Source: an uncultured Eubacteriales bacterium
GTDB taxonomy: Bacteria > Bacillota > Clostridia > Oscillospirales > Oscillospiraceae
DNA: 29,965 nucleotides
Assembly (NCBI GenBank): GCA_900547315.1
Contig: URGI01000018.1
Span: 1-29,965, forward strand
Direction of reading: 5' to 3'
The position numbers were made by a program, and so were the translations under genes. The notes beneath the pieces are model-generated. The model saw only the letters and a program-made list of their open reading frames with translations, made no database searches and was not told the DNA's origin. Numbering within the stretch: the stretch's first letter is position 1; every line of letters starts with the position of its first letter. Positions 21,584-29,906 of this stretch are shown here, piece after piece.

Positions 21584-22304
21584 AAAGCTCAAGATTTTGC
21601 TTGTAAACGACGACGGAATAAGCTCCCCCGGTATCGTACATCTCGCAGAGATGGCGATGCAGCTCGGCGAGGTATGGGTGGCCGCCCCCTCGTCGCAGTG
21701 CAGCGCCATGTCCCAGAAGCTGACGATATTCAAGCCGCTTGATGTTGAGGAATATGATTTTCCGCTGCCCGTCGCCGGAGCTTACAGCATCGGCGGCACT
21801 CCGGCGGACTGCGTGAAAACCGCGCTGAAGGCAGTGCTGCCGATAAGGCCGGACGTTGTGTTCTCCGGCATCAACATCGGCTACAACGCGGGCTTTGACA
21901 TCGCCTATTCCGGCACCGTCGCCGCCGCGATTGAGGCCGTACTCAACGGCATCCCCGCCATCGCCTTCTCCGCGCAGCACGACGGCAGCTACGACGTGAC
22001 CGACCGATACATACTCGACATCGCCCGCGAGCTGCTGGCCGCGCCCCTCGCCCCCGGCGAGATATGGAACGTCAACTTCCCCGGCTGTCCGCTCGACGAA
22101 TTCAAAGGCATCCTGCACGAACGCACGATAGCTCCGAAGTTCATATTCGACAACACCTATTCCGCCAATCACCGCAGCGGCGGCATGACGCTCATCCCTG
22201 ACGCCGATTTCATCGCGCACGGGGACGCCCCTGCGGGCAGCGATATCGAAGCCGTTCTGCACGGCTATATCTCGATAGGTAAAGTTAAAAGCATGGTTCT
22301 GTAA
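21576..22304 (+). CDS. surE: 5'/3'-nucleotidase SurE
   Basis: A survival protein family phosphatase that removes phosphate from nucleoside 5'- and 3'-monophosphates, metal dependent. It has 242 residues. The metal-binding start LLVNDDGISSPGI gives N11, D12 and D13 (DD signature). Further ligands lie in PSSQCSAMSQKLT and SGINIGYNAG, and the segment YSGTVAAAIEAVLNGIPAIAFS is typical of the family. The ATG overlaps the folC stop as ATGGATAA, with GAGGAG in the folC end serving as ribosome binding site. SurE has no clear link to folate; its place is probably through operon sharing. No obvious terminator follows. Confidence 0.94.
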   Translation: MDKKLKILLVNDDGISSPGIVHLAEMAMQLGEVWVAAPSSQCSAMSQKLTIFKPLDVEEYDFPLPVAGAYSIGGTPADCVKTALKAVLPIRPDVVFSGINIGYNAGFDIAYSGTVAAAIEAVLNGIPAIAFSAQHDGSYDVTDRYILDIARELLAAPLAPGEIWNVNFPGCPLDEFKGILHERTIAPKFIFDNTYSANHRSGGMTLIPDADFIAHGDAPAGSDIEAVLHGYISIGKVKSMVL

Positions 22305-22321
22305 AATATCTGCAAAAAAGC

Positions 22322-22350
22322 TTGTAAAGCTAATCAAACTATGCTATATT
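22322..22350 (+). promoter_or_regulatory. Promoter of the phnD operon
   Basis: TTGTAA (22322-22327) and TATATT (22345-22350) are 17 bp apart. Transcription would begin near 22357 and give a leader of about 115 nt before phnD. I searched that leader (22357-22470) for known riboswitch motifs and a terminator and recognised none. Confidence 0.65.
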
Positions 22351-22470
22351 GAGTGTCGGCACACGGCGCGAAAAATGTGGAATCACGGTGTTTTTCAATT
22401 TAAATCGGTACATTTGACGACGCATGCTTCCGCCGTTGCCATAAAATTTTGTTTGGAGGAAAAAACAAAA

Positions 22471-23583
22471 ATGAAAAAGACCATAGCACTGCTTCTCGCA
22501 CTTGTCATGGTATTTGCTCTCTGCGCATGCGGCCAGTCCAGCGCTCCCGCTCCCGAAGAGTCCAAGGCTCCCGAAGCCGAGGCTTCCGAAGCTCCCGCAA
22601 CAGAGAATCAGCATTTCGACAAGCTGACCCTTGAGTTCGTTCCTTCCAAGGACGCCGACGTTATCATTGCCGGCACCAAGAATCTGCCCGAGCTCGTTCA
22701 GGCCGAGATGTCCAAGCTTGGCTATGACATTGACGAAGTTGACATCACCGTCGGCACCAGCTACGACGCTACCGGCGAGGCTATGTCCGCAGGCTCCATC
22801 GACCTCGGCTGGCTGCCCGGCGGCACCTACGCTCTCTACTCCGACGACGTTGACGTCATCCTGACCGCAACCCGCAACGGTCTGTCCAACGACAGCACCA
22901 ACCCTGCCGACTGGAACGGCGAAGCAAACGCCACCCAGAAGAACGGCCCTCAGGTCACCTACTACCGCTCCCTCATCTACGCAACTCCTTCCGAGTACGG
23001 CAAGGAACTTGCAGCCAAGGTCAACGCCGGTGAAAAGCTCACTTGGGAAGACCTCGACAAGGCAAAGTGGGCAGTCCAGAAGACCTCCTCCTCCGCCGGT
23101 TACATCTACCCCTCCATGTGGCTGATGGCCAACTACGACGGCAAGAAGATCTCTGACCTCTCCAACGTTATCCCCCTCGACTCCGGCTACGGCACCGCTT
23201 TCTCCTACGCTGCAGCTGAGCAGGTTGACATCATCGTCTGCTACGCCGACGGCCGCAACGACTACGAAGCCAGCTGGATGCTCCCGACCGATCAGCAGGA
23301 TGAGACCGGCAAGCAGGGCATGGGCCGCAGTGAGTCCATCTGGAACGAGCTGAACGTCATCGGCGTTACCGACGGTATCTACAACGACACCGTTGCTGTC
23401 TCCAAGGCCAGCCCCTACTACACTCCTGAGCTCGTCGCCGCTCTGCAGGATTGCTTCATCAACATCATCAACACTCCGGAAGGTCAGGAGATATTCTCCG
23501 TTTACAGCCACACCGGTTATGCAAAGGCTGTCGACTCCGACTACGACGGCGCCCGCGCTGCTCTGAAGGCAGTCTCCGACTGA
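22471..23583 (+). CDS. phnD: PhnD-like phosphate/phosphonate ABC substrate-binding lipoprotein
   Basis: A 370-residue surface lipoprotein. The signal peptide MKKTIALLLALVMVFALCAC has the lipidated cysteine at 20. A spacer rich in S, A, P and E follows, then a type II binding fold: LTLEFVPSKDADVIIAG, LGYDIDEVDITVGTSYDATGEAM, GSIDLGWLPGGTYALY, and SSSAGYIYPSMWLM. These match the PhnD family (pfam12974), where the S-S-S-A-G type segment contacts the phosphonate or phosphate group. The frame extends upstream, but ATG 22471 has GGAGGA ten bases before it and begins the signal peptide. Codon use is highly biased, consistent with a strongly expressed binder. A hairpin separates it from phnC. The ligand (phosphonate, phosphite, phosphate or a phosphorylated metabolite) is not set by sequence. 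Confidence 0.92.
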   Translation: MKKTIALLLALVMVFALCACGQSSAPAPEESKAPEAEASEAPATENQHFDKLTLEFVPSKDADVIIAGTKNLPELVQAEMSKLGYDIDEVDITVGTSYDATGEAMSAGSIDLGWLPGGTYALYSDDVDVILTATRNGLSNDSTNPADWNGEANATQKNGPQVTYYRSLIYATPSEYGKELAAKVNAGEKLTWEDLDKAKWAVQKTSSSAGYIYPSMWLMANYDGKKISDLSNVIPLDSGYGTAFSYAAAEQVDIIVCYADGRNDYEASWMLPTDQQDETGKQGMGRSESIWNELNVIGVTDGIYNDTVAVSKASPYYTPELVAALQDCFINIINTPEGQEIFSVYSHTGYAKAVDSDYDGARAALKAVSD

Positions 23584-23610
23584 TTCAGTATTCCAACCGC
23601 ATAATTGAAC

Positions 23611-23637
23611 AGAGCACCCTGCAATGCAGGGTGCTCT
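23611..23637 (+). other. Strong intercistronic hairpin between phnD and phnC
   Basis: Long arms AGAGCACCCTGCA and TGCAGGGTGCTCT are separated by one base, so the real fold is a stem of about 11 bp with a small loop, followed by TTG only. It may partly terminate or stabilise the phnD mRNA, giving more binding protein than ATPase. Confidence 0.8.
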
Positions 23638-23679
23638 TGTGCTACAACATAAATTTTAGATTTAGAAAAGAGTCGCAGC

Positions 23680-24474
23680 ATGATAGAATTCAAAAATGTG
23701 TATAAGACTTATCCAAACGGCTTCACAGCCCTGAAAAACATTAACCTTCAGATCGAGCAGGGCGAATTCGTCGCGATCATCGGTCTGTCAGGCGCCGGTA
23801 AGTCCACGATACTGCGCTGCATCAACCGTATGCATGACATCTCCAAGGGCGAACTCACGGTTGACGGCGTTGACGTTGACTCACTGCGCGGCAAAGATCT
23901 GCGCAGATATCGCCGGAAGGTGGGTATGATATTCCAGAGCTTTAACCTTGTATCCCGCAGCACCGCCATCAAAAACGTCCTCACCGCGGACGTGCCGGAT
24001 ATGAACTTCTTCCGCGTTCTGTTCGGCGTGTTCACGAAGGAGCAGAAAATGCGCGCTCTCGAAAGCCTTGACAAGGTTGGCATTTTGGATAAGGCCTATA
24101 CCCGCTGTGACCAACTCTCCGGCGGCCAGCAGCAGCGCGTCGCGCTTGCGCGTACGCTGAACCAGAACCCAAAGATAATCCTTGCCGACGAGCCTGTCGC
24201 CTCACTTGACCCCATCACCGCAAAGCAGGTCATGCAGGACTTCGTGCGCATAAACAAGGAATACAAGATCTCCATACTTCTGAACATCCACCATGTTGAC
24301 CTCGCGCTGAAATACTGCGACCGCGTCATCGGCATCCGCGCCGGTGAGATCGTTTTCGACGGCCCGGCCAGCACGATCACGCAGGAGCAGATCGACGCCG
24401 TCTACAACGGCGAGAAGGTTCCCACCATGGGCGAGGGCGAAAGCAGCGCGCCCGTTGCAAAGACCGAGGGCTGA
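23680..24474 (+). CDS. phnC: Phosphonate-type ABC transporter ATP-binding protein
   Basis: The 264-residue ATPase of the importer. It has Walker A GLSGAGKS (35-42), Q-loop MIFQSFNLV, signature LSGGQ (146-150), Walker B IILADE (166-171) and the switch histidine in NIHHVDLAL. The pattern matches PhnC: TALKNINLQIEQGEFVAIIG at the start and FQSFNLVSRSTAIKNVL around the Q-loop. It is followed two bases later by the first permease. The C-terminal tail (GEGESSAPVAKTEG) is low complexity. Confidence 0.94.
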   Translation: MIEFKNVYKTYPNGFTALKNINLQIEQGEFVAIIGLSGAGKSTILRCINRMHDISKGELTVDGVDVDSLRGKDLRRYRRKVGMIFQSFNLVSRSTAIKNVLTADVPDMNFFRVLFGVFTKEQKMRALESLDKVGILDKAYTRCDQLSGGQQQRVALARTLNQNPKIILADEPVASLDPITAKQVMQDFVRINKEYKISILLNIHHVDLALKYCDRVIGIRAGEIVFDGPASTITQEQIDAVYNGEKVPTMGEGESSAPVAKTEG

Positions 24475-24476
24475 CC

Positions 24477-25328
24477 ATGGATAACGAAAACGTATCTATC
24501 CTCAAGCTCACGCTTTATGACCGCATCTTCAAGCCCAAAACAATAACGCTTGCAAACGGTCACTCCGTAATGAAGCGCAGAAGCCGTGCGCCGCTGATAG
24601 TCGTTCTGCTGGCGCTGGCGATATGGCTCTCGCTGCAGATGACGGGCTTCAGCATGGCGGTCGTTATAAGCAAGTTCAGCAAGATGGTCGACCTGCTGGC
24701 AAAAATATTCCAGCCCAACTGGTCGTTCTTCCCGAAGGTCGTCTCCCCGCTTATCGACACCATAAAGATGTCCATCCTCGGCACCGTCATCGGCTGCTTT
24801 CTCGCGCTGCCCGTTGCGATCCTCTCGTCGAGCAACATCAACAAGAGCATCGTTATCGTCAGTATTTTCAGATTCATCCTTGGCCTCATCCGCACTCTGC
24901 CGACGCTTATCATCGCGCTGGTCTGTGCTTTGATATTCTCCCTCGGCACCTTCTCCGGCACCGTCGCAATTGCGATATTCACCTTCGGCATCGTGGCGAA
25001 GATGCTTTTCGAGAGTATCGAGACCATCGACATGGGGCCGTTTGAGGCAATGGAAGCCCTCGGCGCGAACAAGTTCCAAGCCTTCTGGTCTGCCTGCGTG
25101 CCGCAGATACTGCCCGTTTATCTCAGCCACAGTCTCTACTGCTTCGAGATGAACGTCCGCGCGTCCGCGATACTCGGCTATGTCGGCGCCGGCGGCCTTG
25201 GCATCACCATTAACGAGCGCATCGGCTGGCGTGACTACAACAGTCTCGGCATGGTGCTGCTCTCGCTGTTCGTCGTCGTCGTGGCGATCGACTTCTTCAG
25301 CGAATATCTTCGCAAGAAGCTGAGCTGA
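24477..25328 (+). CDS. phnE: Phosphonate-type ABC transporter permease, first copy
   Basis: A 283-residue inner-membrane permease of the PhnE family. A cytoplasmic N-terminus of about 38 residues, longer than usual, precedes about six membrane segments (APLIVVLLALAIWLSLQ, MSILGTVIGCFLALPVAIL, FRFILGLIRTLPTLIIALVC, and others). The ATPase-coupling EAA loop reads EAMEALGANKFQAFWSACVP. The motif TIKMSILGTVIG and the sequence VRASAILGYVGAGGLG are typical of PhnE. It is two bases from phnC and followed 13 bp later by a second, related permease, so the translocator is probably a heterodimer. Confidence 0.93.
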   Translation: MDNENVSILKLTLYDRIFKPKTITLANGHSVMKRRSRAPLIVVLLALAIWLSLQMTGFSMAVVISKFSKMVDLLAKIFQPNWSFFPKVVSPLIDTIKMSILGTVIGCFLALPVAILSSSNINKSIVIVSIFRFILGLIRTLPTLIIALVCALIFSLGTFSGTVAIAIFTFGIVAKMLFESIETIDMGPFEAMEALGANKFQAFWSACVPQILPVYLSHSLYCFEMNVRASAILGYVGAGGLGITINERIGWRDYNSLGMVLLSLFVVVVAIDFFSEYLRKKLS

Positions 25329-25341
25329 AAGGAGAGCCGTG

Positions 25342-26193
25342 ATGAAGAAAAAAATAGAAGTTTTCGAGGAGACGCTGGACAGGAAGCTGACCGCGGCGGA
25401 AATGTACGCGAACCGCCCGCGCAAATGGCTGCTGTACACGCTGATCGTCCTCATCATTGTTGTTCTCGTCGGCTGGTCGGCGCATGACATCAGATTCACC
25501 GGCCTGACCGCTACCGGCACCGAGGTCGCAAAGGGCGTTGTACACGGCGTGTTCCACCCGGACACCGCACTGATGTTCGGCACCAGCGACACCGATGTGC
25601 CGTACCTGCTGCTTCAGACCATCGCTATCGCCGTACTCGGTACGCTTATCGGCGCAATACTCGCTATCCCCTTCGCGTTCCTCGCCTCGTTCAACATCAT
25701 GCCCAAGCCCGTTGCCTACGTCGTGCGCATACTCATCCTTATGATAAGGACGATACCCAGCATCGTCTGGGCGCTGATGTGGATCCGCGTCACCGGCCCC
25801 GGCGCGGCCTGCGGCGTTATCACGCAGTCGGTCTGCTCCATCGGCATGATATCCAAGATGTACATAACCGCTATCGAGGATCTGGACACCCACATCCTTG
25901 AAAGCCTTGACGCCATGGGCTGCACGCCGTTCCAGAAGATCCGCTACGGCGTTATCCCTCAGCTCACCGCGAGCTTCATTTCCACCACCATCTACCGCTT
26001 TGACATCAACCTCAAGGACGCAACGACGCTCGGTATCGTCGGCGCGGGCGGCATCGGCGCTTCGCTGGTGCAGTGCCTCAACAGCCGCCGCTGGGCGATG
26101 GTCGGCTCCTTCGTATGGGGGCTGATGGTGCTGGTGCTCATCATCGAGATCGTATCCACAAGGATACGCAGAAAGCTTGCGCACGGCGCGTAA
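25342..26193 (+). CDS. phnE: Phosphonate-type ABC transporter permease, second copy
   Basis: A 283-residue PhnE paralogue of the preceding gene. The ATG at 25342 has AAAGGAG seven bases upstream; an in-frame GTG at 25339 is less well placed. About six membrane segments are visible (KWLLYTLIVLIIVVLVGWSA, LLLQTIAIAVLGTLIGAILA, VRILILMIRTIPSIVWALMW, and others). The EAA-like loop reads ESLDAMGCTPFQKIRYGVIP. The C-terminal motif TTLGIVGAGGIG matches its partner. The extra loop before the permease core (25501-25600) carries short charged residues and no clear feature. Two different permeases with one ATPase and one binder is a common layout in Firmicutes phn operons. Confidence 0.93.
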   Translation: MKKKIEVFEETLDRKLTAAEMYANRPRKWLLYTLIVLIIVVLVGWSAHDIRFTGLTATGTEVAKGVVHGVFHPDTALMFGTSDTDVPYLLLQTIAIAVLGTLIGAILAIPFAFLASFNIMPKPVAYVVRILILMIRTIPSIVWALMWIRVTGPGAACGVITQSVCSIGMISKMYITAIEDLDTHILESLDAMGCTPFQKIRYGVIPQLTASFISTTIYRFDINLKDATTLGIVGAGGIGASLVQCLNSRRWAMVGSFVWGLMVLVLIIEIVSTRIRRKLAHGA

Positions 26194-26198
26194 AAGCA

Positions 26199-26232
26199 TT
26201 TATACCCCTACGTTTTGGCGTGGGGGTATAAA
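26199..26232 (+). other. Hairpin between phnE and the phosphatase gene
   Basis: A 14-bp stem (TTTATACCCCTACG with CGTGGGGGTATAAA, one G-U) and a TTTTGG loop; the next bases are AAT, so no U tract. It may set the ratio between transporter and enzyme genes. Confidence 0.75.
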
Positions 26233-26263
26233 AATCTGAATTTCAGGTTCAGAAAGGACAATT

Positions 26264-27778
26264 ATGCAGCGAAAACTCAGGATATATTACACAAGCGACA
26301 CGCACGGCTTCTTCTCCCCCATCGATTACGCGACAGGCGGCAGTGTTGACAGCGGCCTTGCAAACTGCATGAGCAATTTTCAGCACAGCGGAAACACGCT
26401 AGTCATCGACGGCGGGGATACGCTTCAGGGCAGCCCCTTCACCTACTGGCTGTACAGCCAGCACCGCGACGGCGACTGCGTACCGGCTAGGCTGCTGAAT
26501 CTCGGCGGATATGATTTCATCACGCTTGGCAATCACGACTTCAACTACGGCAAGGCCGAGATCGAACGGTTTCTGGACGCGCTGGGCGCAAAGTGCCTGT
26601 GCGCAAATGTTGAGGGCATACGCGGAGTTGAGAAAACGGCCGTCATAACACTTGAAAACGGACTGCGCATCGGGCTGACCGGTATTGTAACGCATTATGT
26701 AAACCATTGGGAGACGCCCGACAACCTCTTCGGAATAAAAATAGGCGATACCTTTTCCGCGGCGAAATCGGCGCTGGACGAGCTGAAGGCGCAGAATGTC
26801 GACCTGACGGTATGTATTTATCACGGCGGGTTTGAAAACGACATTGCCACGGGCAAGCTTCTCTCGGCTACGGGCGAAAATCAGGGCTGGCGCATATGTC
26901 AGGAGCTTGATTTTGATGTCCTGCTCTGCGCGCATCAGCATATTCCTGTTGAAAACCTCTGCGTCAACGGCACGTATACCTGCCAGCCGCCCGATAAGGC
27001 ACGGCAGTATATCACGATGGACGTCACCGTAGACGACCGCGGCAAGGTAAGCGCGCGGTCGCGGCTGTGCGACGCGGGATGTGCTCCCCTGCCCGCCGCG
27101 ATGGAATATCTTGCGCCGCTTGAGCGTGAAACAGCGCAGTGGCTCGACACGCCGGTCGGCCATCTGGATACTCCCCTACTGCCGGAGCCGCCGCTTGAGA
27201 TGGCCGCGCACGGCTCGCTGATCGCGAATTTCTTCAATCAGGTGCAGCTCGAAGCTTCCGGAGCGGACATATCGTCAACCAGTCTGGCGAATACGGTCAA
27301 AGGCTTCGAGCAGGACGTCACGATCCGCGACGTGGTCTCGACCTACATTTTCCCGAACACGCTCGTGACGCTGCGGGTCGACCGCCGCGTTCTGAAATCC
27401 GCGCTGGAGCGCTGCGCCGAATACTTTACGCTTGGTAAAGACGGACTCGAAGTCAGTGAAACGTTCCTGCATCCGATCGCGCAGCACTTTAACTACGACT
27501 ATTTCGCCGGAGTCAGCGCGGTGTTCGATCTGCGCCGTCCGGTCAGCGAACGCGTCGTGTCGATAAAATACCGCGGCGCGGAGCTGGCAGAGGACAAATC
27601 GCTGACGCTGTGCATGAATAACTACCGTGCGTCCGGCGCGGGCGGCTACGAGGTCTACCGCGAATGCGAGGTCGTACGCGAGCAGCCGACCGAGATTTCG
27701 GAGCTGATAATCGAGTATATCGACCGGCACCGCAATATTACAGTCAATAAGACAAAATGGCTTGAAATAGTTCAATAA
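26264..27778 (+). CDS. Bifunctional metallophosphatase/5'-nucleotidase family protein, no signal peptide
   Basis: A 504-residue binuclear metallophosphoesterase. The N-terminal metal-binding domain shows D12-x-H14 (SDTHG), D52 (GGD), N90-H91-D92 (GNHD), H187 (YHGG) and H224-x-H226 (AHQH), all five expected motifs. The C-terminal 5'-nucleotidase substrate domain begins near 320 (ANFFNQVQLEASGADISS; TLRVDRRVLKSALERC). Most family members are exported, but this one has no signal peptide, so it should act in the cytosol. AGAAAGGA lies before the ATG. It shares the phn transcription unit, which suggests that it dephosphorylates the imported compound or a derivative of it (inference). Nucleotides, cyclic nucleotides and UDP-sugars are the family's usual substrates. 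Confidence 0.93.
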   Translation: MQRKLRIYYTSDTHGFFSPIDYATGGSVDSGLANCMSNFQHSGNTLVIDGGDTLQGSPFTYWLYSQHRDGDCVPARLLNLGGYDFITLGNHDFNYGKAEIERFLDALGAKCLCANVEGIRGVEKTAVITLENGLRIGLTGIVTHYVNHWETPDNLFGIKIGDTFSAAKSALDELKAQNVDLTVCIYHGGFENDIATGKLLSATGENQGWRICQELDFDVLLCAHQHIPVENLCVNGTYTCQPPDKARQYITMDVTVDDRGKVSARSRLCDAGCAPLPAAMEYLAPLERETAQWLDTPVGHLDTPLLPEPPLEMAAHGSLIANFFNQVQLEASGADISSTSLANTVKGFEQDVTIRDVVSTYIFPNTLVTLRVDRRVLKSALERCAEYFTLGKDGLEVSETFLHPIAQHFNYDYFAGVSAVFDLRRPVSERVVSIKYRGAELAEDKSLTLCMNNYRASGAGGYEVYRECEVVREQPTEISELIIEYIDRHRNITVNKTKWLEIVQ

Positions 27779-27800
27779 TCACATTAGATAAGGAGATATT

Positions 27801-28775
27801 ATGGAAAATAAGGTGTTTAAAGTTGTTCTTCTTCAGGCGCTTCCCGCCTCCGGCAAATCCGAGGTAAGGAACTTCATGGCCAATATCGAGCCGCAGCGCC
27901 TTCAGAATGAGTTCCACATCGGCAAGAATCTTCAGCTGGATGACTTCCCCTACGTCCACATGATGCGCCGCATCGACAACGAGCTTCAGGCCATGGGCGA
28001 GGCGCGCATCTTCTATCCCGGCGAGGAGCCGTTCATCGACGGCCGCGACTGGGGTACGCTCTGCGCCCTGCTCAACGAGGACTATCACGACCTTATGAAC
28101 CGCAATGTTGTAAAGCCCGACTCCGCCGCGCAGCTGCTGTTCGACCGTTACGACCGCGCGGGACTTCAGGCCGGTATCAGCCCGCGCCTCGGCGTTCTCA
28201 AGGCGGAAGTCCGCGAGAAGCTGGCAAAGATACTTGAAAACGAAGCGCGCGCAATGCTCGACGAGAAGCACGCCGGTTATCCCGACAGCTTTGAGGACAA
28301 GACCATCATCATCGAGTGCGCCCGCGGCGGACCGGACGGCTCATCCATGCCGCTGACCTGCACCTTCGGCTATCAGTACTCGCTGCCGATGTTCTGCCCG
28401 GAGATACTTGAAAATGCTGTCATCCTCTACATCTGGGTCACTCCTGAGGAATCCCGCCGCAAGAACGCCGACCGCGCCGACCCGAATGATCCCGGCTCCA
28501 ACCTGCACCATGGCGTCCCGATGGCCGTCATGCTTGGCGACTACGGCTGTGACGATATGGAATACCTCGTGCAGCACGCCGAGGTCAAGAACACCGTGAC
28601 TGTCAAGGCGCACGGCAGAACCTATAACGTCCCCATCGGCATCTTCGATAACCGCGTGGACAAGACCTCTTTCCTCCGCGCCGAGCCGTCAGAGTGGGAC
28701 GACGGAAAGGTCGAAGAAGTCACCGCCGCCATCCGTCAGGCAACCGACACAATGTACGCGAATTACAATAAATAA
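27801..28775 (+). CDS. Unrecognised P-loop protein, possible nucleotide kinase-like
   Basis: A 324-residue soluble protein that I cannot place in a named family. A P-loop is clear at the start: VVLLQALPASGKSEVRNFM (Walker A form A-x4-GK-S). A likely Walker B strand lies at TIIIECARGG. Between them are LQLDDFPYVHMMRRIDNELQ and DGRDWGTLCALLNEDYHDL. A basic, aspartate-rich region (RRKNADRADPNDPGSNLHHG) could be a lid. The size and plan resemble P-loop nucleoside or sugar kinases, without a family signature. AAGGAG lies five bases before the ATG, 22 bp after the phosphatase stop. The terminator follows directly. Position makes it the last gene of the phn operon; an NTP-dependent step on the same substrate is a guess. 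Confidence 0.8.
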   Translation: MENKVFKVVLLQALPASGKSEVRNFMANIEPQRLQNEFHIGKNLQLDDFPYVHMMRRIDNELQAMGEARIFYPGEEPFIDGRDWGTLCALLNEDYHDLMNRNVVKPDSAAQLLFDRYDRAGLQAGISPRLGVLKAEVREKLAKILENEARAMLDEKHAGYPDSFEDKTIIIECARGGPDGSSMPLTCTFGYQYSLPMFCPEILENAVILYIWVTPEESRRKNADRADPNDPGSNLHHGVPMAVMLGDYGCDDMEYLVQHAEVKNTVTVKAHGRTYNVPIGIFDNRVDKTSFLRAEPSEWDDGKVEEVTAAIRQATDTMYANYNK

Positions 28776-28781
28776 GCATGG

Positions 28782-28813
28782 AACATGCCGGGCATTTTAC
28801 CCGGCATGTTTTT
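28782..28813 (+). terminator. Terminator of the phn operon
   Basis: An 11-bp stem (AACATGCCGGG with CCCGGCATGTT) and a 7-base loop; five T residues are read at the end of the stem and just after it. It lies seven bases after the P-loop gene stop. The convergent minus-strand gene ends 12 bp beyond, so the hairpin may also slow transcription from that side. Confidence 0.92.
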
Positions 28814-28825
28814 ATATGTCATAAT

Positions 28826-29869
28826 CTATCTATAAATCCATGCACACTGCCCTTCCGGATTTCCGTCCGGACTGACCACGATGATGGTGTCGCGCCTTCT
28901 CCGCTCATCCCCATGCGATGTAAATGCAACTCTTATTACCCGTTTGCTTTCTTCATCAAATTTCTTCATCCACGAAAGCCCGTCTTTCACGGCTTTCGGT
29001 ATCTTATATTCCGGAGCATTGTAATAATAAGCCAAGTGACCGTCTATGAGGCGAACTTTCTTGAGTTCAAACGGCGTTCTCGTTCCTCGATATCCAGTTT
29101 CCAAATACAGATCCGAGAAGCTTATCTCGTCGTTTTCAATATATTGACCGATGAAAAACACCGAAAGTCCCCTAGATGCTCCGCCGATATTCAAAACTTC
29201 TACCCACGTCTGTTTACCGTCGGTACACGGACCTCTACTACCTGCACTGCGGAAAACCAATTTCGGCGGCACCTGTTCGACTGTGTCCGGCAATTTGAAG
29301 TACAGATATCTCTTCTGCACCGGAAGCTCTAGCTCGCCGAGGGTGTCATAAGAGCTTATGGCCAGCTCCTCGTTCAAGCCGGTGTATTGCGCGGTGTCCA
29401 TCAGGAACTCTTCGGCAAAGGCATACTCATTCTCCGCGGCACAGCGCTTGAACGCGTCTAAATCTGTCACCTTATTTTTCCACGCATTGAAATTGCTGCG
29501 CCGTTTGACGCCATATCCCCCGCCTATTCTGGCAAACGCGTCGAGCTTCTGCTCCGGATTTATCAGGTTCATAAACATAAAGTCGCTGTCAAAGCAGGCT
29601 ATGCCAAGTACATCAGTGTGCAGCCGCTCCGATATCGGCCGGGCAATGTCCTGAAACTGCTTCGGTTCGCCAAACTCAAAGAAATCCGAATATACGGATA
29701 TCCACTCCGAATCCGTGCCGAGTATTGCGACTGCGGCGTCTGCCTCCGCCGCGTTCTCTGCGGGCAGGTAATTGGCGGCTGTCATCATCTCGGTCAGCGC
29801 CGAGTCAACTGCGCTCGGTTCGATATTCTCCGCCCGCCTGATATGCAGATTTGAAAACCAGCTTCCCAT
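28826..29869 (-). CDS. Hypothetical protein, 347 residues, no recognised family
   Basis: I do not recognise a family. The protein starts MGSWFSNLHIRRAE and is soluble, with no signal peptide, membrane helix or metal-binding cysteine set. The N-terminal half (1-140) has alternating hydrophobic segments (VAILGTDSEWISVYSDFFEF, VLGIACFDSDFMFMNLI) suggesting a mixed alpha/beta fold. The C-terminal half is rich in beta-like stretches (KRYLYFKLP, SRGLSVFFIGQYI, FELKKVRLIDGHLAYYY). The last segment is basic (GDERRRRDTIIVV). GGAGGG lies eight to nine bases before the ATG, and a near-consensus promoter is upstream. Codon choice is less biased and more AT-tolerant than in neighbouring genes, which could mean low expression or recent acquisition. 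Confidence 0.8.
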   Translation of the reverse strand: MGSWFSNLHIRRAENIEPSAVDSALTEMMTAANYLPAENAAEADAAVAILGTDSEWISVYSDFFEFGEPKQFQDIARPISERLHTDVLGIACFDSDFMFMNLINPEQKLDAFARIGGGYGVKRRSNFNAWKNKVTDLDAFKRCAAENEYAFAEEFLMDTAQYTGLNEELAISSYDTLGELELPVQKRYLYFKLPDTVEQVPPKLVFRSAGSRGPCTDGKQTWVEVLNIGGASRGLSVFFIGQYIENDEISFSDLYLETGYRGTRTPFELKKVRLIDGHLAYYYNAPEYKIPKAVKDGLSWMKKFDEESKRVIRVAFTSHGDERRRRDTIIVVSPDGNPEGQCAWIYR

Positions 29870-29906
29870 GCTCTTCCCTCCGTTTTAATAATACTCTTTT
29901 TTACAA

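Noticed and set aside
22357..22470. A possible riboswitch in the phnD leader
   Set aside because: No conserved aptamer blocks were recognised and there is no terminator or RBS-masking hairpin; the leader is only noted as about 115 nt long.
22339..23511. A 390-residue minus-strand frame opposite phnD
   Set aside because: V/G/D-rich antisense composition, no ribosome binding site; phnD is clear on the other strand.
24402..25592. A 396-residue minus-strand frame opposite phnE
   Set aside because: It is the antisense of two permease genes and rich in D, R and E in repeated patterns expected from complementing membrane codons.
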